NCBI RefSeq assembly: GCF_900104265.1
Contig: NZ_FNJJ01000006.1
Coordinates: 186,001 to 250,000, forward strand
Origin: Ectopseudomonas guguanensis
Lineage (GTDB): Bacteria > Pseudomonadota > Gammaproteobacteria > Pseudomonadales > Pseudomonadaceae
Length of the DNA: 64,000 nucleotides
Reading direction: 5' to 3'
Shown in pieces: positions 10,986 to 19,962 of this stretch. The notes beneath the pieces were generated by a model that did no database searches, was not told where the DNA came from, and worked only from the letters and a program-made list of their open reading frames with translations. A program made the translations under genes and the position numbers. Each line of letters starts with the position of its first letter. The first letter of the stretch is position 1.

Positions 10986-12444
10986 AGTCGGCAAGCTCCG
11001 GTGTACGGGTCATGAGGCGATAGGTGAAGGTGAAGCCCGGCCAGTTGTTGGTGTTCTTGCCGGTAGCGGTCTTGTACCAGCTGTCGCACCCCTGCTCCCA
11101 TATCGTTCGATGAGTCGCCTGCTGCAGCTCTGCGTTGTAACTACGCTGCAGCGTCGGGCGCAGGTCGAGATAGCGTAGCCCCTGTTCGCGCAGCGCCTGC
11201 AGGCAGCCCATCACGTAGGCGTACTGGCTCTCCAGCATATAGAGAATGGAGTTGTGGCCGAGGTTGGTGTTCGGCCCGTAGAGCAGGAACAGGTTGGGAA
11301 AGCCGCTGACGCTGATGCCCTTGTAGGCCTCGGCGCCATCGCGCCAGGCCTGGTTCAGGTCCACGCCATCGAGGCCGCGAATGCGCATCGGCGCGAGAAA
11401 ATCGGTGGCGGTGAAACCAGTGCCGTAGATCAGCACATCGCAGGGATGCTCGCGGCCATCGGCCGTCACCAGCGAATGCTCGCGCACCTCGCGGATCGCC
11501 GCGTCGACGATCTCGACATTCGCCTTTGCCAGCGCCGGGAAGTAGTCGTTGCTGATCAGGATGCGCTTGCAGCCCATGGGGTAGTCCGGCTGCAACTGGG
11601 CACGCTTGCCGGCATCGGGCATCTGCCGCCGCAGGTGGCGGGTGAAGCTGTGACGGAACAGGCGCATCAGCCAGGGAAAGCGGATGAAGGCGACTGCCCG
11701 CGCCTCATGGTGCAGGTACTGCAGCAGGCGGTCAGCGCGTTGCAGCAGGGGCAGACGCTGTTTCAAGACGATTTCCCAGGGGCGATAACGGCGATCCGGC
11801 TTGGCCAGCACATAAGCGGCCGAGCGCTGGAACAGGCTCAGGCTGGCGACTTTCGGCTGGATCTGCGGCACGAACTGGATCGCCGACGCGCCGGTGCCGA
11901 TCACCGCCACGCGTTTGCCGCTCAGGTCGAGATCATGCCGCCAGCGCGCCGAATGAAAGGCCTCGCCACGAAAGTTCTCCAGCCCGGGCAACTTCGGATA
12001 GGCCGGGCGATTGAGCTGGCCGCAGGCACTGACCAGGGCCTGCGCCTCGATCACCTCGCCACCTGCCAGCTCGACCCGCCAGATGCCGCGCACGGCGTCG
12101 AACTCGGCGCCCTGCACTTCGCTGTTCAGGCGGATATGCGGGCGTAGCCGGTGCTTTTCCACGCACTGCAGGATGTAGGCGTGGATTTCCGCCTGCGGGG
12201 CGAACTTGCGCGACCAGTCGTGCTTGGGTTCGAAGGAGAAGGAATACAGGTGCGAAGGCACATCGCAGGCGGCGCCCGGATAGCTGTTGTCGCGCCAGGT
12301 ACCGCCGACCTCGCCGGCCTTTTCCAGCAACAGGAAGTCGTCCTCACCGGCCTTGCGCAGCTGCATGGCCAGGCCCAGGCCGGCAAAGCCACTGCCGATG
12401 ATCACTACGCGCCAGGGCGCCTTCGTACGGGGGTTGTTGTGCAT
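10969..12444 (-). CDS. Flavin-dependent Baeyer-Villiger-type monooxygenase
   Basis: The 491-aa protein starts with an FAD-binding GSGFAGLGLAMQL motif, followed by EVGGTWRDNSYPG. A second nucleotide site, VIGTGASAIQFVP, binds NADPH. Between them the fingerprint FRGEAFHSARW fits the Baeyer-Villiger consensus FxGxxxHxxxW exactly. It would insert oxygen into ketones to give esters or lactones using NADPH, FAD and O2. It is the first gene of the operon with the HSL esterase and SDR, and is divergent from an AraC-type regulator about 100 bp away. The native ketone cannot be deduced. Confidence 0.92.
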   Translation of the reverse strand: MHNNPRTKAPWRVVIIGSGFAGLGLAMQLRKAGEDDFLLLEKAGEVGGTWRDNSYPGAACDVPSHLYSFSFEPKHDWSRKFAPQAEIHAYILQCVEKHRLRPHIRLNSEVQGAEFDAVRGIWRVELAGGEVIEAQALVSACGQLNRPAYPKLPGLENFRGEAFHSARWRHDLDLSGKRVAVIGTGASAIQFVPQIQPKVASLSLFQRSAAYVLAKPDRRYRPWEIVLKQRLPLLQRADRLLQYLHHEARAVAFIRFPWLMRLFRHSFTRHLRRQMPDAGKRAQLQPDYPMGCKRILISNDYFPALAKANVEIVDAAIREVREHSLVTADGREHPCDVLIYGTGFTATDFLAPMRIRGLDGVDLNQAWRDGAEAYKGISVSGFPNLFLLYGPNTNLGHNSILYMLESQYAYVMGCLQALREQGLRYLDLRPTLQRSYNAELQQATHRTIWEQGCDSWYKTATGKNTNNWPGFTFTYRLMTRTPELADYDCVR

Positions 12445-12547
12445 TGTGGTCTCCCCGACCTTGGTGAGCGATGAGCAGATGCTACTTGCCCCGCCAAGCC
12501 TGAGTTATGGCATAGTCGGCCAGGATATTGTGATTTTCGGACAATCG

Positions 12548-13558
12548 ATGTCAGTACCCTGGCCCGCCCGCCGCAGCATCACCAGCATCCAGCTGCTGAC
12601 CCAACTGGGGCTCGACCTCGGCCTGAGCCTGGACAGCTGCCTGCACGATACGGGGCTCAGCCCCGTGCAACTCGCCAGCCTGAATGGCGAAGTCGAGGCG
12701 CAGCGTGAACTGCAGCTGATCGCCAACCTGATCGAGGCACTGCCCGACGTCGACGATCTGGGCCTGCAGGCCGGCCGGCGCTACCACCTGACCACCTACG
12801 GCGCCTGGGGCTACGCCATTCTCAGCAGCGCCACGGTACGCCAGGCGGCCGACCTGGGGCTGCGCTACCACGGCCTGACCTATGCCTTCACCCGCATCAG
12901 CCTGAGCCTGGATGACGCCATCGCCAGCCTGCACTTCGACGACAGCGCCCTGCCCCCGGCGCTGCATGATTTCATCGTGCAGCGCGACATGCTCGGTGCC
13001 CTGGTGGTCGTGCGCGAACTGCTGGGCAGTGCGCTGCCATTGCTCGCGCTGGAGCTGCGCCAGCCTGCACCGGCTGACGTCTCACCTTTCGCAGCCTTCG
13101 GCCAGGTGCCGCGCTTCGGCGCACCGGGCAATCGAATGGGCTTTGCCGCCGATCTGCTGGACAACCCCTTGCCGCGGGCCAACCCGCACCTGGTCAGCGC
13201 CTGCGAGCAGCAATGCCAGGCGTTGCTGGCGCGCCATCAATGGCACCAGGGCCTGGCCGGGCGCGTACGTCAGTTGCTGCTGCAATCTCCAGGACAGATC
13301 GCCGACATGGAGCAGGTCTCAGGCCGCCTGCATCTGAGCAGCCGCACCCTGCGACGCCGCCTGACCGAGGAAGGCACCAGCTTCCGTGCCCTGCAGGACG
13401 AAGTGCGCCAGGCCCTGGCCGAGGAACTGCTCGCAGCAGGCGGCCTGAGCCTGGAGGAAATCGCCGAACGCCTGGGCTATGGCGAGCTGTCCAATTTCAT
13501 CCACGCCTTCAAGCGCTGGAAAGGCATCACGCCGGGGCGTTATCAACGTGGCTCCTAG
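12548..13558 (+). CDS. AraC-family transcriptional regulator
   Basis: The 336-aa protein has an N-terminal arabinose-binding-like (PF12625 type) domain and a C-terminal double helix-turn-helix. The recognition region is LHLSSRTLRRRLTEEGTSF, followed by LSLEEIAERLGYGELSNFIH and AFKRWKGITPGRY. I prefer the ATG at 12548 (MSVPWPARRSITSIQLL) because the longer frame would run back into the divergent monooxygenase gene. Its position suggests it controls the monooxygenase operon in response to a hydrophobic substrate, as related OruR/MmsR-type regulators do. This is inference. Confidence 0.88.
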   Translation: MSVPWPARRSITSIQLLTQLGLDLGLSLDSCLHDTGLSPVQLASLNGEVEAQRELQLIANLIEALPDVDDLGLQAGRRYHLTTYGAWGYAILSSATVRQAADLGLRYHGLTYAFTRISLSLDDAIASLHFDDSALPPALHDFIVQRDMLGALVVVRELLGSALPLLALELRQPAPADVSPFAAFGQVPRFGAPGNRMGFAADLLDNPLPRANPHLVSACEQQCQALLARHQWHQGLAGRVRQLLLQSPGQIADMEQVSGRLHLSSRTLRRRLTEEGTSFRALQDEVRQALAEELLAAGGLSLEEIAERLGYGELSNFIHAFKRWKGITPGRYQRGS

Positions 13559-13654
13559 GGTGCCGTTGAGCCGTGCTGCCATGTATCGCAGCTGGCTCCC
13601 CTGGTGCGCGCGGCGCACCCCACGTCAAGCCCGTGCGCCTGGAACGCGCTTCAT

Positions 13655-13675
13655 GTAGGGTGCGCCGTGCGCACC
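13655..13675 (+). repeat. 21-bp GTAGGGTGCGCC palindromic repeat
   Basis: A copy of GTAGGGTGCGCCGTGCGCAC plus C lies between the AraC gene and the glycosylase gene. The same unit recurs at 24871, 34556, 34596 (inverted), around 39838-39955 and at 46090. Confidence 0.75.
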
Positions 13676-13761
13676 GCGCCCCCGCACACAGGCAAGATCG
13701 TCGCAGTTTGAAAGTCATCTTCACGCTGACAACACCCGAACGCCGCGCTAGGGTGCCAGCC

Positions 13762-14640
13762 ATGAACATCATTACCCTGCTTCTGCCCTATCAACCGCCG
13801 TGGAACTGGCAACAATTCCACGGTCACTTCGCACTGCGCGCGATTCCCGGCCTGGAGTCGCTGGACGCGGATAGCTATAGCCGCGGCTTCAGCATCGACG
13901 GTGTGCCCGGCTGGCTGCGGGTGACGCCGCTGCCTGGGCAGAATGCACTGGAACTGCGCTGCCGTATCGCATCACCCGCGCATCTCGATCAACTGGAGCA
14001 GCGCGTACGGCGCATGTTCGATCTCGACAGCGAGCCCGCAACCATTGCCCGCCACCTGAGCGCCGACGAACTGCTGGCACCGCTGCTGCTGCGCAACCCC
14101 GGCCTGCGCCTGCCCGTGGCCTTCGATCCGTTCGAGCAGGCAGTACGCGCCATCGTTGGCCAGCAGGTCACGGTCAAGGCGGCAGTCACCATAGTCGGGC
14201 GCCTGGTGCAGCGTGTCGGCACGCCGATCGAGACGCCGCAAGCGCTGGGCATCAACCGCCTGTTCCCGACGCCGCAGGCGCTTGCCGAGGCCGATCTGAC
14301 CGGCATCGGCATGCCCGGCAAGCGCGTGCAGTGCCTGCAGCATTTCGCTGCACGAATTGCCGATGGCAGCCTCAAGCTCGATCTGCAAGAAGGCAGCGCA
14401 GCGCTGATCGAGCGATTGTGCGCCCTGCCCGGCATCGGCCCGTGGACCGCGGAGTACATCGCCCTGCGCGCCTTCGGTGAGGCGGATGCCTTTCCCGCCA
14501 GCGATCTGGGCCTGCTCAAGGCGCCGGTCTGGGGAGCCGGCGGCATCGATGCGCGCCGTCTGAAAATCCGCGCCGAAGCCTGGCGCCCCTGGCGGGCGTA
14601 CGCTGCTGCGCATCTCTGGCACTGTTACTCGGGAGGCTGA
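13762..14640 (+). CDS. DNA-3-methyladenine glycosylase II-like (AlkA family)
   Basis: The 292-aa protein has an AlkA N-terminal domain and the helix-hairpin-helix GPD module LCALPGIGPWTAEYIALRA. The catalytic Asp follows in AFPASDLGLLKA. It excises alkylated bases in base-excision repair. The ATG at 13762 (MNIITLLLPYQPP) is chosen because the upstream extension overlaps repeat DNA. The gene ends three bases before ogt, so the two alkylation-repair genes form a unit: glycosylase for N-alkylpurines, methyltransferase for O6-alkylguanine. No Ada-type regulatory domain is present. Confidence 0.9.
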   Translation: MNIITLLLPYQPPWNWQQFHGHFALRAIPGLESLDADSYSRGFSIDGVPGWLRVTPLPGQNALELRCRIASPAHLDQLEQRVRRMFDLDSEPATIARHLSADELLAPLLLRNPGLRLPVAFDPFEQAVRAIVGQQVTVKAAVTIVGRLVQRVGTPIETPQALGINRLFPTPQALAEADLTGIGMPGKRVQCLQHFAARIADGSLKLDLQEGSAALIERLCALPGIGPWTAEYIALRAFGEADAFPASDLGLLKAPVWGAGGIDARRLKIRAEAWRPWRAYAAAHLWHCYSGG

Positions 14641-14642
14641 GC

Positions 14643-15140
14643 ATGCATTACCGCCACCACGACAGCCCCATCGGGCCGCTGTTCATCGCAGGTGACGAAA
14701 GCGGCCTGCAGTTGCTGCTGATGGAGCTGGACAGTCGGCCCTGGCGCATCGAGGCAGGCTGGCAGCCTGCCAGCCGTGAGCTGGATGCCGTGTGCCGCCA
14801 GCTCGACGAATACTTCGCCGGCAAGCGCCGTCAGTTCGAACTGCGCCTGGCGCCCAGAGGCACGGCCTTTCAGCAGGCGGTCTGGCAGGCCTTGCAGGCC
14901 ATTCCCTACGGCCGTACCTGCAGCTATTCCGAGCTGGCCGGCGTCATCGGCAAGCCACAGGCCGTACGCGCGGTAGGCACGGCCAACGGCGCCAACCCGA
15001 TCTCCATCATCGTGCCCTGCCACCGCCTGATCGGCCGCGACGGCAGCCTGACCGGTTATGCCGGCGGCCTGCCGCGCAAGCAGCAGTTGCTGGAACTTGA
15101 AGGCGTGTTGCAGCCCGTGCAGGCACGACTGCCCTGGTAA
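14643..15140 (+). CDS. ogt: Methylated-DNA-[protein]-cysteine S-methyltransferase
   Basis: The 165-aa single-domain O6-alkylguanine-DNA alkyltransferase contains the acceptor-cysteine motif IIVPCHRLIGRDG and the DNA-binding segment YSELAGVIGKPQAVRAVG. It transfers the alkyl group from O6-methylguanine or O4-methylthymine to its own cysteine, inactivating itself. GGAGGC just upstream serves as ribosome binding site and lies at the end of the alkA-like gene, so the two are co-translated. It is not an Ada fusion. Confidence 0.93.
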   Translation: MHYRHHDSPIGPLFIAGDESGLQLLLMELDSRPWRIEAGWQPASRELDAVCRQLDEYFAGKRRQFELRLAPRGTAFQQAVWQALQAIPYGRTCSYSELAGVIGKPQAVRAVGTANGANPISIIVPCHRLIGRDGSLTGYAGGLPRKQQLLELEGVLQPVQARLPW

Positions 15141-15698
15141 TCATGGCGCGGGCACGCGCGCCAGAGGCTGAACCTGCGGGCGCAGCGGTAAAGGCAGGAT
15201 CAAACCCTCGCCCGAGGCGGGGAAGATCCCGGTCAAGGCGGTGATATTGACCTGATGGGACACCAGCACCAGAGGCTCACCGGCCGGCAGTGCGTTGATG
15301 CTGCGAATCAGCTCGGCGGTCTGCTCGGCACCGTCTTCAGGTCGCCCGAAAAACGAATCCAGCGCGGCCAGGGGTTGCACCGGGCCGCGCTGCATGCCGC
15401 TGGCGGTGTCCAGCGCGCGGCACCAGCGACTGCTGAGCAAACGTGGTTGCTCGATCCCCTGGCTGGCCAGCAGTTCACCCCAGCGCCGGGCCTCGGCGCG
15501 GCCCTGAGCGTTGAGGTTGCGCTGGGTTTCGCATTGCCCGAGGCGAAAATTGGCCGGATCGCCGGTACCCGGTGCCATGGCATGGCGCATGAGCAGCACT
15601 GCGCGACCTTCGCGCAATGCCTGCCAGGCATCGGCAGTCTCTGCCGCAGCCCCCCAGAGAGGCAGCAGCGCCAGGGCCAGCAGCCACAGGCGGCTCAT
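15141..15698 (-). CDS. Secreted histidine phosphatase-superfamily protein
   Basis: The 185-aa protein has an N-terminal signal peptide (MSRLWLLALALLPLWGAAAE). It then has a phosphoglycerate-mutase-like core with the catalytic motif LLMRHAMAPGTGDP. A second motif, LLSSRWCRALDTA, carries an active-site arginine, and the second histidine is in LVLVSHQVNITALTG. It is probably a periplasmic phosphatase of unknown substrate. The start at 15698 overlaps the stop of the upstream PLDc_N gene by four bases (ATGA), which indicates coupling. Confidence 0.85.
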   Translation of the reverse strand: MSRLWLLALALLPLWGAAAETADAWQALREGRAVLLMRHAMAPGTGDPANFRLGQCETQRNLNAQGRAEARRWGELLASQGIEQPRLLSSRWCRALDTASGMQRGPVQPLAALDSFFGRPEDGAEQTAELIRSINALPAGEPLVLVSHQVNITALTGIFPASGEGLILPLPLRPQVQPLARVPAP

Positions 15699-15886
15699 AG
15701 CCTGACGCTCCCGCGCGGGCCCATCAGCGCCCAGATGATCAGGCCGATCACGGGCAGCAGCACGATCAGCAGAATCCACAGAATCTTGATTCCGCTCTCG
15801 GCGTTGCTCTTGATCACGTTGACGATCGCCCAGATATCCAGGGCCAGGATGATCAGGCCGATCAGCCCGTTGAAGGTAGAACCCAT
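15695..15886 (-). CDS. Small PLDc_N-domain membrane protein
   Basis: The 63-aa protein has two hydrophobic helices (about 8-26 and 34-54) separated by the polar hinge KSNAESGIK and ending in a PRGSVRL tail. The LWILLIVLLPVIGLIIW stretch is typical of the stand-alone PLDc_N family. These small inner-membrane proteins have no assigned enzymatic role. It is translationally coupled to the histidine phosphatase gene. An AGGAGC sequence lies upstream of the ATG at 15886. Confidence 0.8.
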   Translation of the reverse strand: MGSTFNGLIGLIILALDIWAIVNVIKSNAESGIKILWILLIVLLPVIGLIIWALMGPRGSVRL

Positions 15887-15945
15887 GACGAAGCTCCTGT
15901 CCGAAAGGTTGCCTTCCCAGGATAGCTGGCGTTACGCCGGTTCCC

Positions 15946-16485
15946 TCACGCCTCCAGCCGAGGGAAACGGCTGGCGATATCGTCCCCGGTGCGCTCCGGC
16001 GTCTCCTCGCTCTGGCTCAGGCGCAGCACCAGCGCATGCGGCTCCTCGCCCAGATCGAACCAATGGCGGGTGCCGGCCGGCAAGGTCAGCAGATCGCCAC
16101 GCTCGCCTTTCAGCCGGTAGACGTAGCCATCCAGATGCACGCTGAGCTGAGCGAAACCGCCGATGAACAGCCAGGCGCAGGTCGAAGCCTGCACCTGTTC
16201 GTCCAGGTAGCGCGCACGTAGCTCCAGCTTCTGCGGATGGTTGCGTTGCAGGTTGAACAGCTCCTGCTGCACATGCCCCTCATTGCCCATGAACGCCTGC
16301 AGCCACAGGCCATAGGCTTGGTCGAACTCGGCCTGCTCGCAGCCCGGGCGCAATGCAGCCGGCAGCTCCACCTGGCGATAGTCGAGGCCCACCGCCGCCA
16401 GGGTGCTGGCGATGTCGGCGGCATGGTTGAGGACCTTGTTCGGCAGTTCCGGTGAGGTGTGCAGGTGGACGGCGAGGCTGCTCAT
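15946..16485 (-). CDS. Acireductone dioxygenase-like cupin lacking three of four metal ligands
   Basis: The 179-aa protein aligns along its length with acireductone dioxygenase (MtnD), including NHPQKLELRARYLDE, PAGTRHWFDLGEEP and the terminal GDDIASRFPRLEA. The HxHxxxE ligand set of MtnD is replaced by Q97, Q99 and C103. Only the fourth ligand, H141 in RHWFD, remains. The ordinary methionine-salvage reaction is therefore unlikely, and the protein may be a binding or regulatory relative. It lies upstream of no mtn gene here. Its neighbours are an MFS transporter and aroC. Confidence 0.8.
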   Translation of the reverse strand: MSSLAVHLHTSPELPNKVLNHAADIASTLAAVGLDYRQVELPAALRPGCEQAEFDQAYGLWLQAFMGNEGHVQQELFNLQRNHPQKLELRARYLDEQVQASTCAWLFIGGFAQLSVHLDGYVYRLKGERGDLLTLPAGTRHWFDLGEEPHALVLRLSQSEETPERTGDDIASRFPRLEA

Positions 16486-16500
16486 GACGGTTCACTCGAT

Positions 16501-17649
16501 TCAGGGCCGCTCGGGCGGCAGACGGGTGGCAATGACGAAGGCTGCGAGCAAGGCTACCAGACTGGCGATGGCGAAGGTCCAGGCCGGGCCCAGCCCCTTC
16601 CAGCTGTAACCGGCGTACAGCGCCCCAAGGGCGCCGCCGATACCGGCCAGGCTGGCGTACAGCGCCTGCCCCTGGCCTTGCTGACGATCGGCGAAACTGC
16701 GCTGCACGAAGTGGATGCAGGCGGCATGGAAAGCGCCGAAAGTGGCCGCGTGCATGCACTGCGCCAGCAGCAGCACCGGCAGGTACTGCGCCAGATTGCC
16801 CAGCAGCAGCCAGCGCAGCGCAGTGATCAGGAAGCTGGCCAGCAGCACGACACGCAGCGAGTAACGTTGCAGCAGCCGCGCCATGAGCAGAAACAGCAGA
16901 ATCTCCGCCACCACCCCCAGCGCCCAGAACAGACCGATGGCGCCGCGGCTGTAGCCGACGCCCTCCAGGTGCAGGGTGAGAAAGGTGTAGTAAGGCCCGT
17001 TGCTCAGTTGCATCAGCGCAACGCAAAGGTAGAACGCGAGAATGCCGGGACGGCGCAGTTGCTGCAGGAAACCACCCTGCTCCGGCACATTCGGCCGCTG
17101 CAGCGGCTGGGCGTTGGGCACCCAGAAACTGCCGACGACGATGCCGGCCATGATCGCCACCAGCGCTGCCGGATAGGCGTCCAGGCTGAGCCATTCGAAC
17201 AGCAGGCCGAGACCGACCACGGCGACGATGAAACCGATGCTGCCCCATAGGCGAATCTGGCTGTAGCGCGCCGCCTGCTCGCGCAGATGGGCCAGGGTGA
17301 TGACCTCGAACTGCGGCAGCACCGCGTGCCAGAAGAAGGCATGGGTGGCCATGATCAGCGCTAGCCAGGCGTAGCTCTGCTCGAGGAAGATGCCGGCAAA
17401 GCACAGCAGCGTGCACAGCGCACCGAGACGCACGATCAGCAGACGCTGGCCGGTATGGTCGCCCAGCCAGCCCCACAGATTCGGCGCCACGCAGCGCATC
17501 AGCATGGGAATGGCGATCAGCTCGCCGATGCGCGCCGGGGAAAAGCCCAGGTGATCGAAGTACAGCGCCAGAAAGGGCGCCGTCCCTCCGAGCAGGGCGA
17601 AGTAGAAGAAGTAGAAAGCGGACAGCCGCCAGTAAGGAAGAGCAGCCAC
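16501..17649 (-). CDS. MFS transporter of the HcaT/LacY-like (MFS_1_like) group
   Basis: The 382-aa inner-membrane protein has about twelve hydrophobic segments. The N terminus YWRLSAFYFFYFALLGGTAP and the loop MLMRCVAPNLWGWLGDHTGQR resemble the 3-phenylpropionate transporter HcaT and related MFS_1_like permeases. The substrate is not known. It ends 15 bases upstream of the acireductone dioxygenase-like gene and may be co-transcribed with it. The 68-bp gap to aroC contains tandem GCTTGCAGCTTGCA-type repeats, similar to those at 27860-27890. Confidence 0.88.
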   Translation of the reverse strand: MAALPYWRLSAFYFFYFALLGGTAPFLALYFDHLGFSPARIGELIAIPMLMRCVAPNLWGWLGDHTGQRLLIVRLGALCTLLCFAGIFLEQSYAWLALIMATHAFFWHAVLPQFEVITLAHLREQAARYSQIRLWGSIGFIVAVVGLGLLFEWLSLDAYPAALVAIMAGIVVGSFWVPNAQPLQRPNVPEQGGFLQQLRRPGILAFYLCVALMQLSNGPYYTFLTLHLEGVGYSRGAIGLFWALGVVAEILLFLLMARLLQRYSLRVVLLASFLITALRWLLLGNLAQYLPVLLLAQCMHAATFGAFHAACIHFVQRSFADRQQGQGQALYASLAGIGGALGALYAGYSWKGLGPAWTFAIASLVALLAAFVIATRLPPERP

Positions 17650-17717
17650 AGGCTACAGGCCGCAGGCTTCAGGAAGCCGGGATGACGGCCTGTAGCTTGC
17701 AGCTTGCAGCTTGCCAC

Positions 17718-18809
17718 TCATAGCTGCGGCAGCACCGGCGTGGTGACGCGCACGTCGGCGTTCTGCGCGCGGTGACGCAGCAGGTGATCCATCAGCACGA
17801 TGGCCATCATTGCCTCGGCGATCGGGGTGGCGCGGATACCCACGCAAGGGTCGTGACGGCCCTTGGTGATGACGTCCACCGGATTGCCGTCGACATCGAT
17901 CGAGCGCCCCGGTGTGGTGATGCTGGAGGTTGGCTTGAGCGCCAGGCGGGCGACGATCGGCTGGCCGCTGGAGATGCCACCGAGAATGCCGCCGGCGTTG
18001 TTGGAGAGGAAACCTTCCGGGGTCAGTTCGTCGCGGTGCTCGGTGCCGCGCTGGGCGACGCAGGCGAAGCCGGCGCCGATTTCCACGCCCTTGACCGCGT
18101 TGATGCTCATCAGCGCATGGGCCAGTTCGGCGTCGAGGCGGTCGAAGATCGGCTCGCCGAGCCCCGGCGTCACTCCTTCGGCAACCACGGTGATCTTCGC
18201 GCCGACCGAATCCTGGTCACGGCGCAGCTGATCCATGTAGGCCTCGAGTTCCGGTACCTTGTCCGGGTCAGGGCTGAAGAAGGCGTTCTGCTCCACCGAA
18301 TCCCAGGTCTTGAACGGGATTTCGATGGGGCCGAGCTGGCTCATGTAGCCGCGGATGACGATACCCTGGCTGGCCAGGTACTTCTTGGCGATGGCACCGG
18401 CCGCCACGCGCATGGCGGTCTCGCGCGCCGAACTACGGCCACCGCCACGGTAGTCGCGGATGCCGTACTTGTGGTGGTAGGTGTAGTCGGCATGCGCCGG
18501 ACGGAACAGATCCTTGATCGCCGAATAGTCCTTGGACTTCTGGTCGGTATTGCGGATCAGCAGACCGATGGCGCAACCGGTGGTCTTGCCCTCGAACACG
18601 CCGGAAAGGATTTCCACCTCGTCGGCTTCCTGGCGCTGCGTGGTGTGGCGACTGGTGCCGGGCTTGCGGCGGTCGAGGTCGCGCTGCAGGTCTTCCAGGG
18701 AAATCTCGACACCGGGCGGGCAACCGTCGACGATGGCGACCAGCGCCGGGCCATGGCTTTCGCCAGCGGTGGTGACGGTGAACAGCTTGCCGTAGGTATT
18801 GCCGGACAT
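17718..18809 (-). CDS. aroC: Chorismate synthase
   Basis: The 363-aa protein is full length. It shows the AroC signatures [18 protein letters not shown] (about 16-33), [14 protein letters not shown] and [18 protein letters not shown] (about 105-140), plus the later [18 protein letters not shown]. It converts 5-enolpyruvylshikimate-3-phosphate to chorismate with reduced FMN, the last shared step of aromatic amino-acid synthesis. The ATG is at 18809. It is divergent from a secreted hydrolase gene. Confidence 0.97.
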   Translation of the reverse strand: MSGNTYGKLFTVTTAGESHGPALVAIVDGCPPGVEISLEDLQRDLDRRKPGTSRHTTQRQEADEVEILSGVFEGKTTGCAIGLLIRNTDQKSKDYSAIKDLFRPAHADYTYHHKYGIRDYRGGGRSSARETAMRVAAGAIAKKYLASQGIVIRGYMSQLGPIEIPFKTWDSVEQNAFFSPDPDKVPELEAYMDQLRRDQDSVGAKITVVAEGVTPGLGEPIFDRLDAELAHALMSINAVKGVEIGAGFACVAQRGTEHRDELTPEGFLSNNAGGILGGISSGQPIVARLALKPTSSITTPGRSIDVDGNPVDVITKGRHDPCVGIRATPIAEAMMAIVLMDHLLRHRAQNADVRVTTPVLPQL

Positions 18810-18963
18810 GGGAAGACGCTCCGCGAGATTCAGCTCAGGCCCGGCACTGCGCAGGCCCGAATCACAAGGTGGGCGAGTATACCTGCCACCTACTTGCAGT
18901 TCACCCCGAACCTTGCTCGTTCGGATGCGTCCAATGCCAACCTGCCACTACCCTACCCTCATC

Positions 18964-19926
18964 ATGCTGCGAGCCCTGCTCTTGTCCCTCACCCTGATCA
19001 CCGGCCTGGCCCAGGCCAGCACCACCCGCCAACAGCCCATCAGCCTCGATACCGACCAGGGCACCCTGTACGGCAGCCTGCTCGTTCCGCAAAGCGACAA
19101 GCCGCTGCCGGTGGCGCTGCTGATCGCCGGCTCCGGCCCCACGGACCGCGACGGCAACAATCCCGAGGGCGGTCATAACGATGCGCTGAAGAAGCTGGCC
19201 CAGGTCCTGGCGCGCAATGGCATCGCCAGCCTGCGCTACGACAAGCGCGGCGTGGCCGCCAGCCGTGCCGCGACGCCGGATGAAAAGGACCTCAGCGTCG
19301 AGCGCTACGTGGCCGACGCCGAAGGTTGGGCCAGGCTGCTCAGGGACGATCCACGCTTCGACCGGCTGATTCTCATCGGCCACAGCGAGGGCGCGCTGAT
19401 CGCCAGTCTGGCCGCGCCCGCCAGCCAGGCCGATGCACTGGTTTCCATCGCCGGCCCTGCCTACCCCATCGGCCAGGTGCTGGACATGCAACTGGCCATG
19501 CGCCTTCCGCCACAGCTACTGGCCGAGAGCCGCCACATACTCGCCAACCTGATTCGCGGCAAACTGCAGCCGCAGGTCCCGAAAGAGCTGCAAGCGATCT
19601 ATCGCCCCAGCGTGCAGCCCTACCTGATCAGCCTGCTGCGCCAGGACCCGGCGGAGAACTTCGCAGCGCTGCAAATGCCCGCCCTGATCGTGCAGGGCAC
19701 CCACGACGCGCAGGTCAGCCCGGACAACGCCGAGGTGCTCAAGCAGGCCAAACCCGATGCCGAACTGGCGCTGATCCCCGACATGAATCACATCATGCGC
19801 ATCACGCCTGCGCCCTGGAACGAACAGCTGGCGTCCTATGACGATCCGCAGCTACCCTTGGCCCGTGCGCTGGGCGAGCGGATCGTTGCCTTCATTCGCT
19901 CCAGTGCCGAGGAAAATGGCCGATAA
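18964..19926 (+). CDS. Secreted alpha/beta hydrolase
   Basis: The 320-aa protein starts with the signal peptide MLRALLLSLTLITGLAQAS. The mature part has an alpha/beta-hydrolase core with LIAGSGPTDRDGNN, the nucleophile elbow ILIGHSEGALIAS, an acid in VQGTHDAQVSPDN and the catalytic His in PDMNHIMR. This layout is typical of YtrA/PA1680-like serine hydrolases of unknown substrate. An in-frame ATG 30 bases upstream (18934) is possible, but 18964 gives the better signal peptide. The gene after it starts 36 bp downstream. Confidence 0.85.
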   Translation: MLRALLLSLTLITGLAQASTTRQQPISLDTDQGTLYGSLLVPQSDKPLPVALLIAGSGPTDRDGNNPEGGHNDALKKLAQVLARNGIASLRYDKRGVAASRAATPDEKDLSVERYVADAEGWARLLRDDPRFDRLILIGHSEGALIASLAAPASQADALVSIAGPAYPIGQVLDMQLAMRLPPQLLAESRHILANLIRGKLQPQVPKELQAIYRPSVQPYLISLLRQDPAENFAALQMPALIVQGTHDAQVSPDNAEVLKQAKPDAELALIPDMNHIMRITPAPWNEQLASYDDPQLPLARALGERIVAFIRSSAEENGR

Positions 19927-19962
19927 CGCATTGAAGGCCACCGCCCCGTACACAGGACGCCC

